Origin: Flammeovirgaceae bacterium UBA2786 | GTDB taxonomy: Bacteria; Bacteroidota; Bacteroidia; Cytophagales; Cyclobacteriaceae | DNA: 17,501 nt | NCBI GenBank assembly: GCA_002352225.1 | Contig: DEIA01000030.1 | Coordinates: 1 to 17,501 of the forward strand | Reading direction: 5' to 3' | Part shown: positions 1 to 8,114 of the stretch, in pieces | How the letters are laid out: every line of letters begins with the position of its first letter | How positions within the stretch are numbered: the first letter of the stretch is position 1 | The notes under the pieces: model-generated | Told to the model about the DNA's origin: nothing | The model's database searches: none | Seen by the model: the letters and a program-made list of their open reading frames with translations, nothing else | Translations under genes and position numbers: made by a program

Positions 1-1
1 C

Positions 2-52
2 GCTGCGAGGGAGAATGCCCAACCGGGTAAGGACAAAGGAAAAGTATTTTAG
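2..52 (+). CDS. Possible C-terminal end of an upstream gene
   Basis: A reading frame open at the left edge ends with TAG at 50-52 and gives a 16-residue tail, AARENAQPGKDKGKVF. The lysine- and glycine-rich hydrophilic end is plausible for the C terminus of an upstream gene. Another frame stays open to a TAA at 102-104, so I cannot be sure which is coding, and no family can be assigned from so few residues. Confidence 0.3.
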   Translation, partial: AARENAQPGKDKGKVF

Positions 53-151
53 GGTTAGGCCTCATACCAAAAGAGTAAAACAATCTAATTTTACTCAAAT
101 GTAAACATCAGAAAGTGGTTGTATGAAGGAAAGTGTAACGTACAATTTTAT

Positions 152-187
152 TTCAGAACAGCATGTAACATGTGCGGAGGTTCTGAA
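152..187. repeat. 8-bp inverted repeat, possible leader hairpin
   Basis: TTCAGAAC at 152-159 is perfectly complementary to GTTCTGAA at 180-187. The 20-base interior holds a smaller CATG-TAA-CATG hairpin (162-172). No T-tract follows, so it is not a normal intrinsic terminator. It may be an RNA leader structure or a protein-binding site. Confidence 0.4.
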
Positions 188-192
188 CATAA

Positions 193-227
193 TATTTTGT
201 GAAAAGGTCTGAATAAATCACAAAATA
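193..227. repeat. 10-bp inverted repeat upstream of the export operon
   Basis: TATTTTGTGA at 193-202 is exactly complementary to TCACAAAATA at 218-227, with a 15-base spacer. It begins only 5 bases after the preceding inverted repeat. The AT-rich arms could form a weak hairpin or be an operator for a dimeric regulator. It lies about 150 bases upstream of the permease start. Confidence 0.45.
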
Positions 228-374
228 GAAATATCAGTTACGAGTGTACAGTCAGTAAAGAGATAGTTGGATTTAAAAACAGGCCTGCCAAATACTGAAT
301 TCCGAATCTTACAAATAGCTCATTAGGGTTCACTGTTTTTTCTCCTAATTTGCGCTTTGTTATCGCCCTAAGCC

Positions 375-1202
375 TTGCAAGACCTTCATACTTTTGAAAT
401 AAAGCCCAAAAAAGCCTTTGCTTTTAACTTTAAAGAGCTGGTTGACTATAGTGAGTTGCTTTATTTTTTTGCCTGGCGCGATATTAAAGTAAAGTACAAA
501 CAGACGGTATTAGGGTTTCTGTGGGCGGTTCTGCAGCCGCTGCTGCTTATGCTCATCTTTACATTTTTTATCGGGCGTGCCATGGGGGTATCATCTGAAG
601 GGATGGATTACCCGGTGTTTGCATATTCAGGGCTGGTGCTGTGGCTTGTTTTTTCTTCGGGTGTTACCAATGCCGCCAACAGTATGGTAACCAATGCCGC
701 TATCATCAAAAAAATTTATTTCCCACGGCTTATTATTCCGGTTTCGGCCGTACTGGTTGCTTTGTTCGATTTTGTAATGGCGTTCGTAATCTTTATTGTA
801 ATACTGCTTTTTTTTTCGGCACCCATTAAACTGTCATTGATTTATTGGTGGCCGTTGGCGCTGCTGGTTACTACTATTGGAACCGTAGGCCCAGGTTGTT
901 TATTAGCTGCCCTCAATATAAAGTATCGCGATTTCCGGTATGTAGTGCCATTTCTTATGCAGGCCCTTTTATTTTTAACCCCGGTTATTTACCCGGTATC
1001 GTCAATTGACCAATTGTGGTTGCGATACGTGGTAGCGCTAAATCCTATGTATGCTGCTATTTCTGTTTTCCGGTTGCCATTAACTAATGTGCCTCCCGAT
1101 TGGACTTTAATATCCATTAGTTTAGTATCAGGAGTTTTGGTTTTTGTAATCGGGCTTGCGTATTTCAGACGCACCGAAAATTATTTTGCCGATATCGCCT
1201 GA
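375..1202 (+). CDS. wzm: ABC-2 type polysaccharide export permease (Wzm-like)
   Basis: This is the membrane half of an ABC exporter that moves a completed lipid-linked polysaccharide across the inner membrane. The 275-residue protein has the family's N-terminal signature: an amphipathic WRDIKVKYKQT stretch followed by LGFLWAVLQPLL, then about six hydrophobic segments ending near residue 265. The start is TTG at 375. An in-frame TAA at 369-371 rules out anything further upstream, and the next in-frame ATG lies inside the first membrane helix region. The ATPase gene starts 3 bases after its stop. Length and topology are normal for Wzm/RfbA/KpsM-type permeases. The family call is firm; whether the cargo is O-antigen, capsule or another glycan cannot be read from this gene. 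Confidence 0.9.
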   Translation: MQDLHTFEIKPKKAFAFNFKELVDYSELLYFFAWRDIKVKYKQTVLGFLWAVLQPLLLMLIFTFFIGRAMGVSSEGMDYPVFAYSGLVLWLVFSSGVTNAANSMVTNAAIIKKIYFPRLIIPVSAVLVALFDFVMAFVIFIVILLFFSAPIKLSLIYWWPLALLVTTIGTVGPGCLLAALNIKYRDFRYVVPFLMQALLFLTPVIYPVSSIDQLWLRYVVALNPMYAAISVFRLPLTNVPPDWTLISISLVSGVLVFVIGLAYFRRTENYFADIA

Positions 1203-1205
1203 GTT

Positions 1206-2444
1206 ATGTTACCTGTGCTGGAAGTAAAAGGAGTTTCAAAGAAGTTTAGCATTCGCCATGAGAGCCCTTACCTGAGTTTTCGGGATAGGGTGATGGATTT
1301 ATTTAAACCAACTCATTCTTCCAGCGAAGAATTTTGGGCGTTGCGCGATGTGAGTTTTGAAATTCAACCTGGCGAATCGATTGGAATTATTGGAAAAAAC
1401 GGAGCCGGAAAATCCACGCTGCTTAAAATCCTTTCTAAAATTACTCCGCCTACACAAGGCAGAATAATTGGTCGTGGCCGCATTGCCAGTTTGCTTGAAG
1501 TAGGTACGGGGTTTCATCCTGAATTAACAGGCAGAGAAAATATTTTTCTGAATGGATCTATACTGGGCATGAAGCGTCAGGAGATTGCATCAAAGTTTGA
1601 TGCCATTGTAGATTTTGCAGGCACAGAACGATTTTTAGATACACCACTAAAACATTATTCAAGCGGCATGCAACTGCGGTTGGCATTTGCGGTGGCAGCT
1701 TTTCTAGAACCTGAGATATTAGTTATCGATGAAGTGCTTGCTGTGGGCGATGCCGAGTTTCAAAAAAAATGTATTGGTAAAATGGAAGATGTGAGCCGGA
1801 GTGGTCGCACCATTTTATTTGTCAGTCATAATATGGCAGCAGTGCAGAGTCTTTGTACCAAATCGATATTACTGCAACGAGGTGAGCTAAAAGCGATGGG
1901 ATCAAGTGCAAATGTGGTGGCGCAGTATCTTTCCTCGCTCGATAGCCAGGCCATTGATGCTTCGGGCTTTATACAGATTCACCCGAAAGAATCGGATAAA
2001 CCCATTAGAGCGATTGAAGTTTTGTGCGACAAACGCAGGTCAGCTACTACCTATATGGGATGCGAATTTGAAATTCGTGTGCATTTCAACGCATCGCAAG
2101 CCCTTACTAATCCGGTGCTGGGTATTGTTGTTAAAGACTTTCAAAGCACGCCATTACTGGGAGTGAACAATCGGAACTATACCGGCAATTTTATTACAAC
2201 ACCCTTAAAGGCGGGCTATATCTCGATGAAAATTCCATCGCTTACTTTATTTGAGGGCACGTATCATGTAGATGTACACCTGGGAGATGAGTTTAAAGAT
2301 ATTGATGTACTTACGGATTGTTTTCAGTTTACGGTAGAGCCTATGCCGTTTACTGCATCGGGCGAGTTGCCGATAAAATCAATTAACAGAATGTTTATAA
2401 AAGATATTGCCTGGGATCTCAATCCAACCAACCATGTGGAGTAG
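1206..2444 (+). CDS. wzt: ABC polysaccharide exporter ATPase with C-terminal domain (Wzt-like)
   Basis: This is the cytoplasmic ATPase partner of the preceding permease. The nucleotide-binding domain spans about residues 1-240: Walker A GKNGAGKST at 63-71, ABC signature YSSGM at 151-155, Walker B ILVIDE at 171-176 and an H-loop VSHNM near 208. The stretch before Walker A is longer than in ordinary ABC ATPases, as is usual in this family. Residues of about 255-405 form an extra beta-rich domain matching Wzt C-terminal domains. In characterised systems that domain binds the modified non-reducing end of the glycan before export. At 412 residues it is full length for a two-domain Wzt. The next gene overlaps its 3' end by 11 bases. 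Confidence 0.9.
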   Translation: MLPVLEVKGVSKKFSIRHESPYLSFRDRVMDLFKPTHSSSEEFWALRDVSFEIQPGESIGIIGKNGAGKSTLLKILSKITPPTQGRIIGRGRIASLLEVGTGFHPELTGRENIFLNGSILGMKRQEIASKFDAIVDFAGTERFLDTPLKHYSSGMQLRLAFAVAAFLEPEILVIDEVLAVGDAEFQKKCIGKMEDVSRSGRTILFVSHNMAAVQSLCTKSILLQRGELKAMGSSANVVAQYLSSLDSQAIDASGFIQIHPKESDKPIRAIEVLCDKRRSATTYMGCEFEIRVHFNASQALTNPVLGIVVKDFQSTPLLGVNNRNYTGNFITTPLKAGYISMKIPSLTLFEGTYHVDVHLGDEFKDIDVLTDCFQFTVEPMPFTASGELPIKSINRMFIKDIAWDLNPTNHVE

Positions 2445-3102
2445 AATTGTGCGAAAGTTGAATTTTCTGAAATTGAAATCGGGGGTTTTGCCCTATACCA
2501 GATTTGAAGGCAAATTCGCCAGAATAGCCGCAGAAGAAATTGACATGGCTTCTCAGAAACTGAAGCCCTTCTATGATGATTACATTGCCCATGTTTCGCG
2601 AGCCGACATGGCTATGTCTTTGGAACTTGCATCGTTTGTTTATGCGTTGTGTGTAAAGAAAGAAGTAAAAAATGTGCTCGATCTGGGGAGCGGGTTTAGT
2701 TCATTTGTTTACAGGTTGTATGCGTCAGAACATAAAGGGGTTACAGTAGTGTCAGTAGATGACGACAGCCAATGGATTGAAAAGACACGCGAATATCTGC
2801 GCAAGCATAGTTTATCTGAAGCAGGGCTACTAACATTGAAACAATTTTTACAAGAACCAAATCGCAAATTTGATTGCGTGCTACACGATCTCAATTTTGT
2901 TGAAGTGCGCATTAATTACCTGCAACAGGTACTAGAGGCCACTGCGAAAACCGGAGTTTTAATTTTAGATGATGTACATAAACCGGATTACCTGTATCAG
3001 GTTTTAGATAAACTAAAAAAGAAACCTGTATCCGTTTATGACTTAAAACCGGTTACGTACGATTCGTTTAACCGCTATGCAGTGGCGGTATTACCAGAGT
3101 AA
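2434..3102 (+). CDS. Class I SAM-dependent methyltransferase
   Basis: Predicted 222-residue methyltransferase with a Rossmann-like SAM-binding core: motif I LDLGSG at residues 82-87, an acidic patch VDDD at about 108-111 at the end of strand 2, and a later FDCVLHDLN strand. I chose ATG 2434. The frame could also open at TTG 2407, but that would lengthen the overlap with the ATPase gene and add nine residues of no evident function. The 11-base overlap suggests translational coupling. Given its place between exporter and glycosyltransferases, a sugar or lipid-linked intermediate is a reasonable acceptor, but this is inferred from neighbourhood. It could modify the glycan end recognised by the Wzt C-terminal domain. 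Confidence 0.75.
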   Translation: MWSRIVRKLNFLKLKSGVLPYTRFEGKFARIAAEEIDMASQKLKPFYDDYIAHVSRADMAMSLELASFVYALCVKKEVKNVLDLGSGFSSFVYRLYASEHKGVTVVSVDDDSQWIEKTREYLRKHSLSEAGLLTLKQFLQEPNRKFDCVLHDLNFVEVRINYLQQVLEATAKTGVLILDDVHKPDYLYQVLDKLKKKPVSVYDLKPVTYDSFNRYAVAVLPE

Positions 3103-3106
3103 AAGT

Positions 3107-4015
3107 ATGCAGGTAAGTATTATCATCCCCACCAAAGATCGTGTTTCTGTTTTTCAGAAAACACTTGAAGCGGCTCTTAAGGCAACAAATCACCTGCAAT
3201 GCCAGATAATAGTGGTAAACGATTCAAAGGAGAATACTCCAGTAGTACCTGAAAATGTTACCCTCATTTCAAACCCGGGACAGGGTGTAGCATCGGCCCG
3301 CAATGCAGGAGCCCGGCTGGCCGAGGCCACTTTATTATTATTTCTGGATAATGATATTATGATTTCGAAAGAATCGATTGATCATACATTGAACCTTCAT
3401 AACCAACTGAAAAATGCAGCGATAAACCTGGATTGGGTTTATCCTCAAACGCTTCAGGCAGAACTTTCCAAAACCAGTTTCGGTCGTTTCTTAAAAGAAA
3501 ATAAAATGACTTCGTTCGAAGGTTGGTATGGAAAAGATTGGCAACCGAATACTCTGTTCAACTCTGTGTCGGTTGCCAGTTTTCATCTTTCTATTCTGAA
3601 AAATGATTTTGAAAAAATTGGTGGATACGCAGAGAATTTTCCACATGCAGGTTTTGAAGACTACGATTTTCCCAAACGGTTAAAAGCAACTGGATTAAAT
3701 TTTTATATTGATAGCCGCGTGCATGTATTGCATAATGAAGAAGATCGGATTAATCTTGATAACTGGTTAAGCAACCAGCAACGTAGAGCTGAAACCCGAA
3801 GGGTAGCGGTAGGTATGGGTTACCATGAACTCGACATTCACTATACGGCATGGAAGGTTGCTATTCTGCGGGTAATTAATGTAATGTATCCGATATGGCG
3901 GGCAGTACTAAATCTTTTTTCAATAAGCCCGGTTTTAGATCCTTTGTATAGAAAGAGTATTTCGATATTGGTGGCAGCAAGAATTTATAAAGGGTTTAAT
4001 TCGGGTACGTTATGA
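3107..4015 (+). CDS. Family 2 glycosyltransferase
   Basis: GT-A fold glycosyltransferase of about 302 residues. It starts with the family strand VSIIIPTKDR, has an ARNAGAR helix, and carries the metal/nucleotide-sugar motif DND at residues 81-83 within FLDNDI. A GFEDYDF segment fits the acceptor-side ED motif of GT2 enzymes. ATG 3107 is preferred over the in-frame ATG 3077 because it puts the first beta strand at the N terminus and follows the previous stop by 4 bases. It should transfer a sugar from a nucleotide donor to a growing lipid-linked glycan at the inner leaflet. Donor and linkage are unknown. Its stop overlaps the next start as ATGA. Confidence 0.88.
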   Translation: MQVSIIIPTKDRVSVFQKTLEAALKATNHLQCQIIVVNDSKENTPVVPENVTLISNPGQGVASARNAGARLAEATLLLFLDNDIMISKESIDHTLNLHNQLKNAAINLDWVYPQTLQAELSKTSFGRFLKENKMTSFEGWYGKDWQPNTLFNSVSVASFHLSILKNDFEKIGGYAENFPHAGFEDYDFPKRLKATGLNFYIDSRVHVLHNEEDRINLDNWLSNQQRRAETRRVAVGMGYHELDIHYTAWKVAILRVINVMYPIWRAVLNLFSISPVLDPLYRKSISILVAARIYKGFNSGTL

Positions 4016-4884
4016 AGATTACTGCCCGCGTACGTGCCCTTAATTTTTTCAGGAATGTTTTTCGAATTCCATTTTTAGAGCAGGCCTTGGCTAACCTAAC
4101 GCAGAACAAAAGTCCGCAATATTTTTTTAGCCGGTTTGTGCCCAATCCGTATCAGTATGCTTCGGGTAGCACGCGTATGGTAAAACGAGCCGGACTAACC
4201 CTACAAGTTGATGTAAGTGATTATATGGGTCACTTACTATACTTTGGCTTTCGCGAGCCTGCAATTGATAACCTGTTTAAATTATGTAAGCCGGGCTATA
4301 CGGTAATAGATGTAGGCACCAATATTGGATGGACTCTTTTGAATTTCGGAAAACTTGCTGCTACCGGAAAGGTGATTGGCTTTGAGCCCGATCCGCATAA
4401 CTACGAGGTTTGTAAAAATAATCTTGCACTCAATCAACTCCCGAATGTTGATTTACTACCCGTGGGGCTAGGAGATGTTGAGGGAGAAGTTCAATTGGAA
4501 GTACGCACTCCTGGTAATCGGGGTGGTAATCGGGTATCGCCAACTGCAAATAAAAACACTGTTCCTGTTAAGATCAAAAAACTGGATTGTGTAAATGAAG
4601 TAACCTCATTACGCGCAATACATCTGATAAAGCTGGATGTGGAGGGTTATGAGTTGCACGTGTTGCGTGGCGCACGCCAATTGTTACAGAAACACAAACC
4701 TGTTTTATTTATTGAAGTTGATGATCGTAACCTGAAAGATCAACGTGATTCGGCACAGGCACTAATCATTTTTCTGAACGCGTTAGGGTATTCATCAGTT
4801 AAGCATGCAGAAACCGGCCAAATTATTACCCCGAATTTTGAGTTTGTAAATTGTCATTTTGATGTAATTGCCCAAACGCAATGA
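4012..4884 (+). CDS. FkbM family methyltransferase
   Basis: This 290-residue protein carries the FkbM-type SAM methyltransferase core: motif I VIDVGTNIG (D100-N104), FEPDP at 124-128 for ribose binding, and LIKLDVEGYE around 208-214 followed by FIEVDD, all hallmarks of the family. The first 90 residues are a variable N-terminal region. FkbM enzymes O-methylate hydroxyl groups of sugars and polyketides. In an ABC-export glycan cluster the likely role is methylation of a sugar residue, possibly the non-reducing end. It overlaps both neighbours by 4 bases (ATGA), so it is coupled to the glycosyltransferases either side. The family call is solid; the substrate is inference. Confidence 0.88.
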   Translation: MKITARVRALNFFRNVFRIPFLEQALANLTQNKSPQYFFSRFVPNPYQYASGSTRMVKRAGLTLQVDVSDYMGHLLYFGFREPAIDNLFKLCKPGYTVIDVGTNIGWTLLNFGKLAATGKVIGFEPDPHNYEVCKNNLALNQLPNVDLLPVGLGDVEGEVQLEVRTPGNRGGNRVSPTANKNTVPVKIKKLDCVNEVTSLRAIHLIKLDVEGYELHVLRGARQLLQKHKPVLFIEVDDRNLKDQRDSAQALIIFLNALGYSSVKHAETGQIITPNFEFVNCHFDVIAQTQ

Positions 4885-5996
4885 AAAAATTGCAATTAAT
4901 ATATATTGTTTCGCACGTTCAAAAATCAATAGCATTTGAAAGTACCGCATTAGCGTTAAAGCCATACTACAACCTTACTTTTTTGTTATTAAATCCGGGC
5001 ACTTCCGATTTGCAAAAATTTCTCACAGATCATAACATTCCTGTTAAGCAAATCAGGTACAGAGATAAGCGCGATCTGGTGTCGGCCTTTTTTCGTGTAT
5101 TTATTTTTCTGGTGACAAAACGTCCCCAGATAGTGCATACTCATTTGTTCGATGCGCAACTGGTTGGACTTACAGCAGCCTGGTTGGCCCGTATTCGCTG
5201 TAGAATCTATACGCGCCATACCAGTAACTTTCATCATGTATACCAAAAGTCGGGAGTGAAGTACGACAAACTCAGTAATGCTTTATCAACCCGGATTATT
5301 TCAATCAGCCAGGCAACCGATGTTACGTTACTGGAGTTGGAGAAGGTTGCCGCACACAAAGTGGTAAAAATTCCCCATGGGTTTGAGTTGAAACAATTCT
5401 ATAACATTTCTCAAAGCCGGATTGATGCCGTTCGAAAGAAATGGAATATTCCCAACCTACAACCAGTTGTAGGAGTAGTGGCTCGTTTTATTGAATGGAA
5501 AGGAATTCAATTTATCATACCCGCTTTTAAGAAATTCAAAAAGCAACATCCAACAGCGTGTCTGGTGTTGTGCAATGCACAAGGACCGTATGCCCATACG
5601 GTGTTAACTATGTTGGAAGATATTCCTGAGGCTAACAAAATAATTATTCCATTTGAAACCGATATGGCAGCACTGTATAGAGTGTTTGATCTCTACATTC
5701 ATACTCCGGTTACCCCGCTGGTTGAAGCATTCGGACAAACGTATGTGGAAGCGCTCGCATCGGGAATACCCTCTGTGTTTACCTTGTCGGGCATAGCAAA
5801 AGAATTTGTAGAACATAAGAAGCACGCCTGGGTGGCCGAGTTTCAGAACACCGATTCGATCTATACAGGCATGCAAACCCTTTGGTGCGATTTATCTTTA
5901 CGAAATGAATTGATTGAAAATGGAAAGCAGGAGGTGGCCTTGAGATTTGAATTGGCTGACATGATTAGCAAACTTCAAACGGTGTACCATGAATAG
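4881..5996 (+). CDS. Family 4 glycosyltransferase (GT-B)
   Basis: A 371-residue retaining-type glycosyltransferase. The N-terminal half has IVHTHLFDAQLVG and YTRHTSNF, typical of the acceptor domain of GT4 proteins. The C-terminal domain opens with VVGVVARFIEWKGI, the usual GRL..KG region, and includes the E-x7-E motif at E282 and E290 (EAFGQTYVE) followed by ALASGIP. These glutamates contact the nucleotide-sugar donor in the family. No membrane segment is evident, so it probably works at the cytoplasmic face of the membrane. It overlaps the upstream methyltransferase by 4 bases and the next gene by 8. The sugar specificity cannot be read from the sequence. Confidence 0.9.
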   Translation: MKKLQLIYIVSHVQKSIAFESTALALKPYYNLTFLLLNPGTSDLQKFLTDHNIPVKQIRYRDKRDLVSAFFRVFIFLVTKRPQIVHTHLFDAQLVGLTAAWLARIRCRIYTRHTSNFHHVYQKSGVKYDKLSNALSTRIISISQATDVTLLELEKVAAHKVVKIPHGFELKQFYNISQSRIDAVRKKWNIPNLQPVVGVVARFIEWKGIQFIIPAFKKFKKQHPTACLVLCNAQGPYAHTVLTMLEDIPEANKIIIPFETDMAALYRVFDLYIHTPVTPLVEAFGQTYVEALASGIPSVFTLSGIAKEFVEHKKHAWVAEFQNTDSIYTGMQTLWCDLSLRNELIENGKQEVALRFELADMISKLQTVYHE

Positions 5997-6873
5997 CCCT
6001 TATTTTAGTATAATAGTTCCAACGTATAACCGGGCTGGGTTTATCTATAAAACAATTCAATCTGTGCTGGTGCAGAAATTTGAGAATTTTGAGGTGATAG
6101 TTGTGGATGACGGAAGCACAGACAATACCAGTGAGATTATTCAAACCATTCGGGATAGCCGGGTTCAATATTACAAAAAGCGAAACGAAGAAAGAGCAGC
6201 AGCCAGAAATTACGGAATTGCAAAAGCCCGAGGAGAGTATGTGAATTTTCTGGATTCGGATGATTTGGTATTGCCACACCACCTTTTAACAGCCTTTAAT
6301 TTTATTCAGAAAAACAAACCGGAAGTTTTTCACTTAGGATATAAGTTTAAGGATGATGACACGGGTAAAGAACGATGGCCGAAAAAAATAGTAGATATAA
6401 ACGATCAGATTTTGAGAGGCAATCTTTTAAGTTGTAATGGAGTATTTATCAGAAGAGAGATAGCGCTTCAAAACAGATTTAATCAAACAAGAGTATTGTC
6501 TTCGTTAGAAGATTGGGAATTATGGATTCGCTTAGCGGCCCGGTTTAAGTTTATGCATAACCCCGAAGTCACATCGCTTGTAGTAAATCACGATGCAAGA
6601 AGTGTACTATCCGGTGATACTGAAAAAATTAAAAGTAAAGTTGAGACTTTTGCAAAAATTGTTGAATCTGATTCTGAAAATCAGCGAGCGTTTGGTTCGC
6701 ACCTCAGGCAGACCTATGCCAGTGTTTTTACCTATGCTGCTTTACACCTGGCTATGGCCCATGCATCCCGTAAAGAAGTTTTTCAATACCTCTGGCGCGG
6801 AATTAAACTTAATCCCGCAGAGATTTTTAAAAAGCGTTTTTTGGTTATTGTAAAATTAGCAATGGGATTATGA
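5989..6873 (+). CDS. Family 2 glycosyltransferase
   Basis: Classic GT-A glycosyltransferase of 294 residues. It has FSIIVPTYNRAGFI at the N terminus, VVDDGS at residues 39-43, ARNYGI, and the DxD-type motif LDSDD at 88-92. LEDWELWIRLA (ED at 174-175) supplies the probable catalytic base region. The C terminus is basic and helical, as in many peripheral-membrane enzymes of this family. Its start lies 8 bases inside the preceding gene and its stop overlaps the next start as ATGA. It is expected to add one sugar of the exported glycan. It differs clearly from the other GT2 protein in the operon, so it is not a tandem copy. Confidence 0.9.
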   Translation: MNSPYFSIIVPTYNRAGFIYKTIQSVLVQKFENFEVIVVDDGSTDNTSEIIQTIRDSRVQYYKKRNEERAAARNYGIAKARGEYVNFLDSDDLVLPHHLLTAFNFIQKNKPEVFHLGYKFKDDDTGKERWPKKIVDINDQILRGNLLSCNGVFIRREIALQNRFNQTRVLSSLEDWELWIRLAARFKFMHNPEVTSLVVNHDARSVLSGDTEKIKSKVETFAKIVESDSENQRAFGSHLRQTYASVFTYAALHLAMAHASRKEVFQYLWRGIKLNPAEIFKKRFLVIVKLAMGL

Positions 6874-8081
6874 CTCCGCAGAATATTCTGGTGCTTACGT
6901 ATTGGAGCTATCCCGATGCCCTTATTCAAACCTATACATTACCATACCTGCGCATCATTACACAAGTAAACAACAATAATGTTATAACACTTGTTACGCT
7001 TGAGAAAAGTAAAGATGTTTTTGCTGATGCTAACAATAATGTAAAGCAAGCACTTGCCAGAGATAATATTAACTGGAAACCCTTCTTATATAAACCGTTT
7101 GGCTGGCGCGGGCTGTGGATGTGGTTAACGGCCGGCCTTTCACTGATTCGGTTAATCCGTAGAAAAAAAATTACTGTAATTCATTGCTTCTGTACACCGC
7201 CTGGTGCCATTGGGTATTTGCTTTCAAAAATTACCGGCTGCAAACTAATATTAGATAGTTATGAACCTCATGCCGAAGCAATGGTTGAGAATGGAACATG
7301 GAGGAAGAACGGGGTAGCATTCAACCTACTCTTTGCATTAGAGAAACTTCAAACAAGAAGAGCATCAACGGTTATTGCGGCCACCACAGGAATGTTTCAA
7401 TATGCGCAACAAAAATATGGTATAACAATACCAAGATATTTTGTTAAGCCGGCTTGTGTAGATCTTGATTTATTTCAGGCATCTCTTTCCAGAGATGAAA
7501 GATTACTTTCAGAACTTAATCTGGTTGGCAAAGTTGTTTGTGTTTATGCTGGCAAACTAGGTGGTATTTATTTGCGCGAAGAAGTGTTTGATTTTTTTAA
7601 AGCGGCTACAGAGCAATGGGGCGATTCATTTCGGGTACTGATGTTAACCAATCATGAAAGAAGCGAGATTGAGTGGGATTGTGCGAAAGCCGGATTAAAT
7701 TCCCAACTAGTGGTTTCCCGTTTTGTGGCACATGCAGATGTGCCACGCTATATGGCACTGGGGCATTTCGCCATTACCCCTGTTAAACCAGTTGCTACCA
7801 AAAAATATTGTACGCCCATTAAAGACGGTGAATACTGGGCGCTGGGGTTGCCTGTGGTAATTCCCGCCAATATTTCCGATGATTCGGATATTATCCTTCA
7901 ACACCAGGCCGGGGCAATACTAAATGAATTTACTCATACTGAATACAAAAGGACCTTGGTCGTTATTGATAATATATTAAAACAACCCGAGGTTGAAACA
8001 AAAAACCGTATTCGTAATCTGGCCATAACCTATCGCAATTTTAATATTGCCCGCCAGATTTACCGCGAGGTCTATTCATAG
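6870..8081 (+). CDS. Glycosyltransferase, GT-B fold (GT4-like)
   Basis: A 403-residue GT-B protein, more divergent than the other GT4 enzyme here. The N-terminal domain includes VIHCFCTPPGAIGYLLSK and ILDSYEPHAEAM, resembling the acceptor domain of GT4 enzymes. The C-terminal domain contains VVCVYAGKLGGIY and a donor-site segment with DGEYWALGLPVVIP, where the glutamate and AxGLPV match the usual EYMAAGLPV pattern. The complete E-x7-E motif of typical GT4 enzymes is not obvious. It overlaps the previous gene by ATGA and is followed after 33 bases by the epimerase gene. It probably extends the same glycan; linkage and donor are unknown. Confidence 0.82.
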   Translation: MTPQNILVLTYWSYPDALIQTYTLPYLRIITQVNNNNVITLVTLEKSKDVFADANNNVKQALARDNINWKPFLYKPFGWRGLWMWLTAGLSLIRLIRRKKITVIHCFCTPPGAIGYLLSKITGCKLILDSYEPHAEAMVENGTWRKNGVAFNLLFALEKLQTRRASTVIAATTGMFQYAQQKYGITIPRYFVKPACVDLDLFQASLSRDERLLSELNLVGKVVCVYAGKLGGIYLREEVFDFFKAATEQWGDSFRVLMLTNHERSEIEWDCAKAGLNSQLVVSRFVAHADVPRYMALGHFAITPVKPVATKKYCTPIKDGEYWALGLPVVIPANISDDSDIILQHQAGAILNEFTHTEYKRTLVVIDNILKQPEVETKNRIRNLAITYRNFNIARQIYREVYS

Positions 8082-8089
8082 TGATTTGT

Positions 8090-8097
8090 TAATTTTG
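8090..8097 (+). promoter_or_regulatory. Candidate -7 box for the epimerase gene
   Basis: TAATTTTG matches the Bacteroidota -7 consensus TAnnTTTG exactly and lies 18 bases before the ATG at 8115, in the only sizeable gap of the operon. No TTTG is seen at the right distance upstream, so it may be weak or coincidental. Confidence 0.35.
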
Positions 8098-8114
8098 AAA
8101 CTCTTTATTTTACT

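Larger units (their letters stand above)
53..374. other. Gene-free AT-rich region before the export operon
   Basis: About 320 bases with no convincing reading frame on either strand. It presumably carries the promoter and leader of the polysaccharide operon, but I find no clear TTTG/TAnnTTTG pair; TAATTTG near 347-353 is one base short of a -7 box. Two adjacent inverted repeats (152-187 and 193-227), listed separately, are the only evident structure. Confidence 0.6.

Noticed and set aside
2407..2433. TTG start for the first methyltransferase
   Set aside because: It deepens the overlap with the ATPase gene to 38 bases; ATG 2434 gives a normal short overlap.
3077..3106. Earlier ATG for the first GT2 gene
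   Set aside because: It would overlap the upstream gene and add residues before the first family strand; ATG 3107 directly precedes VSIIIPT.
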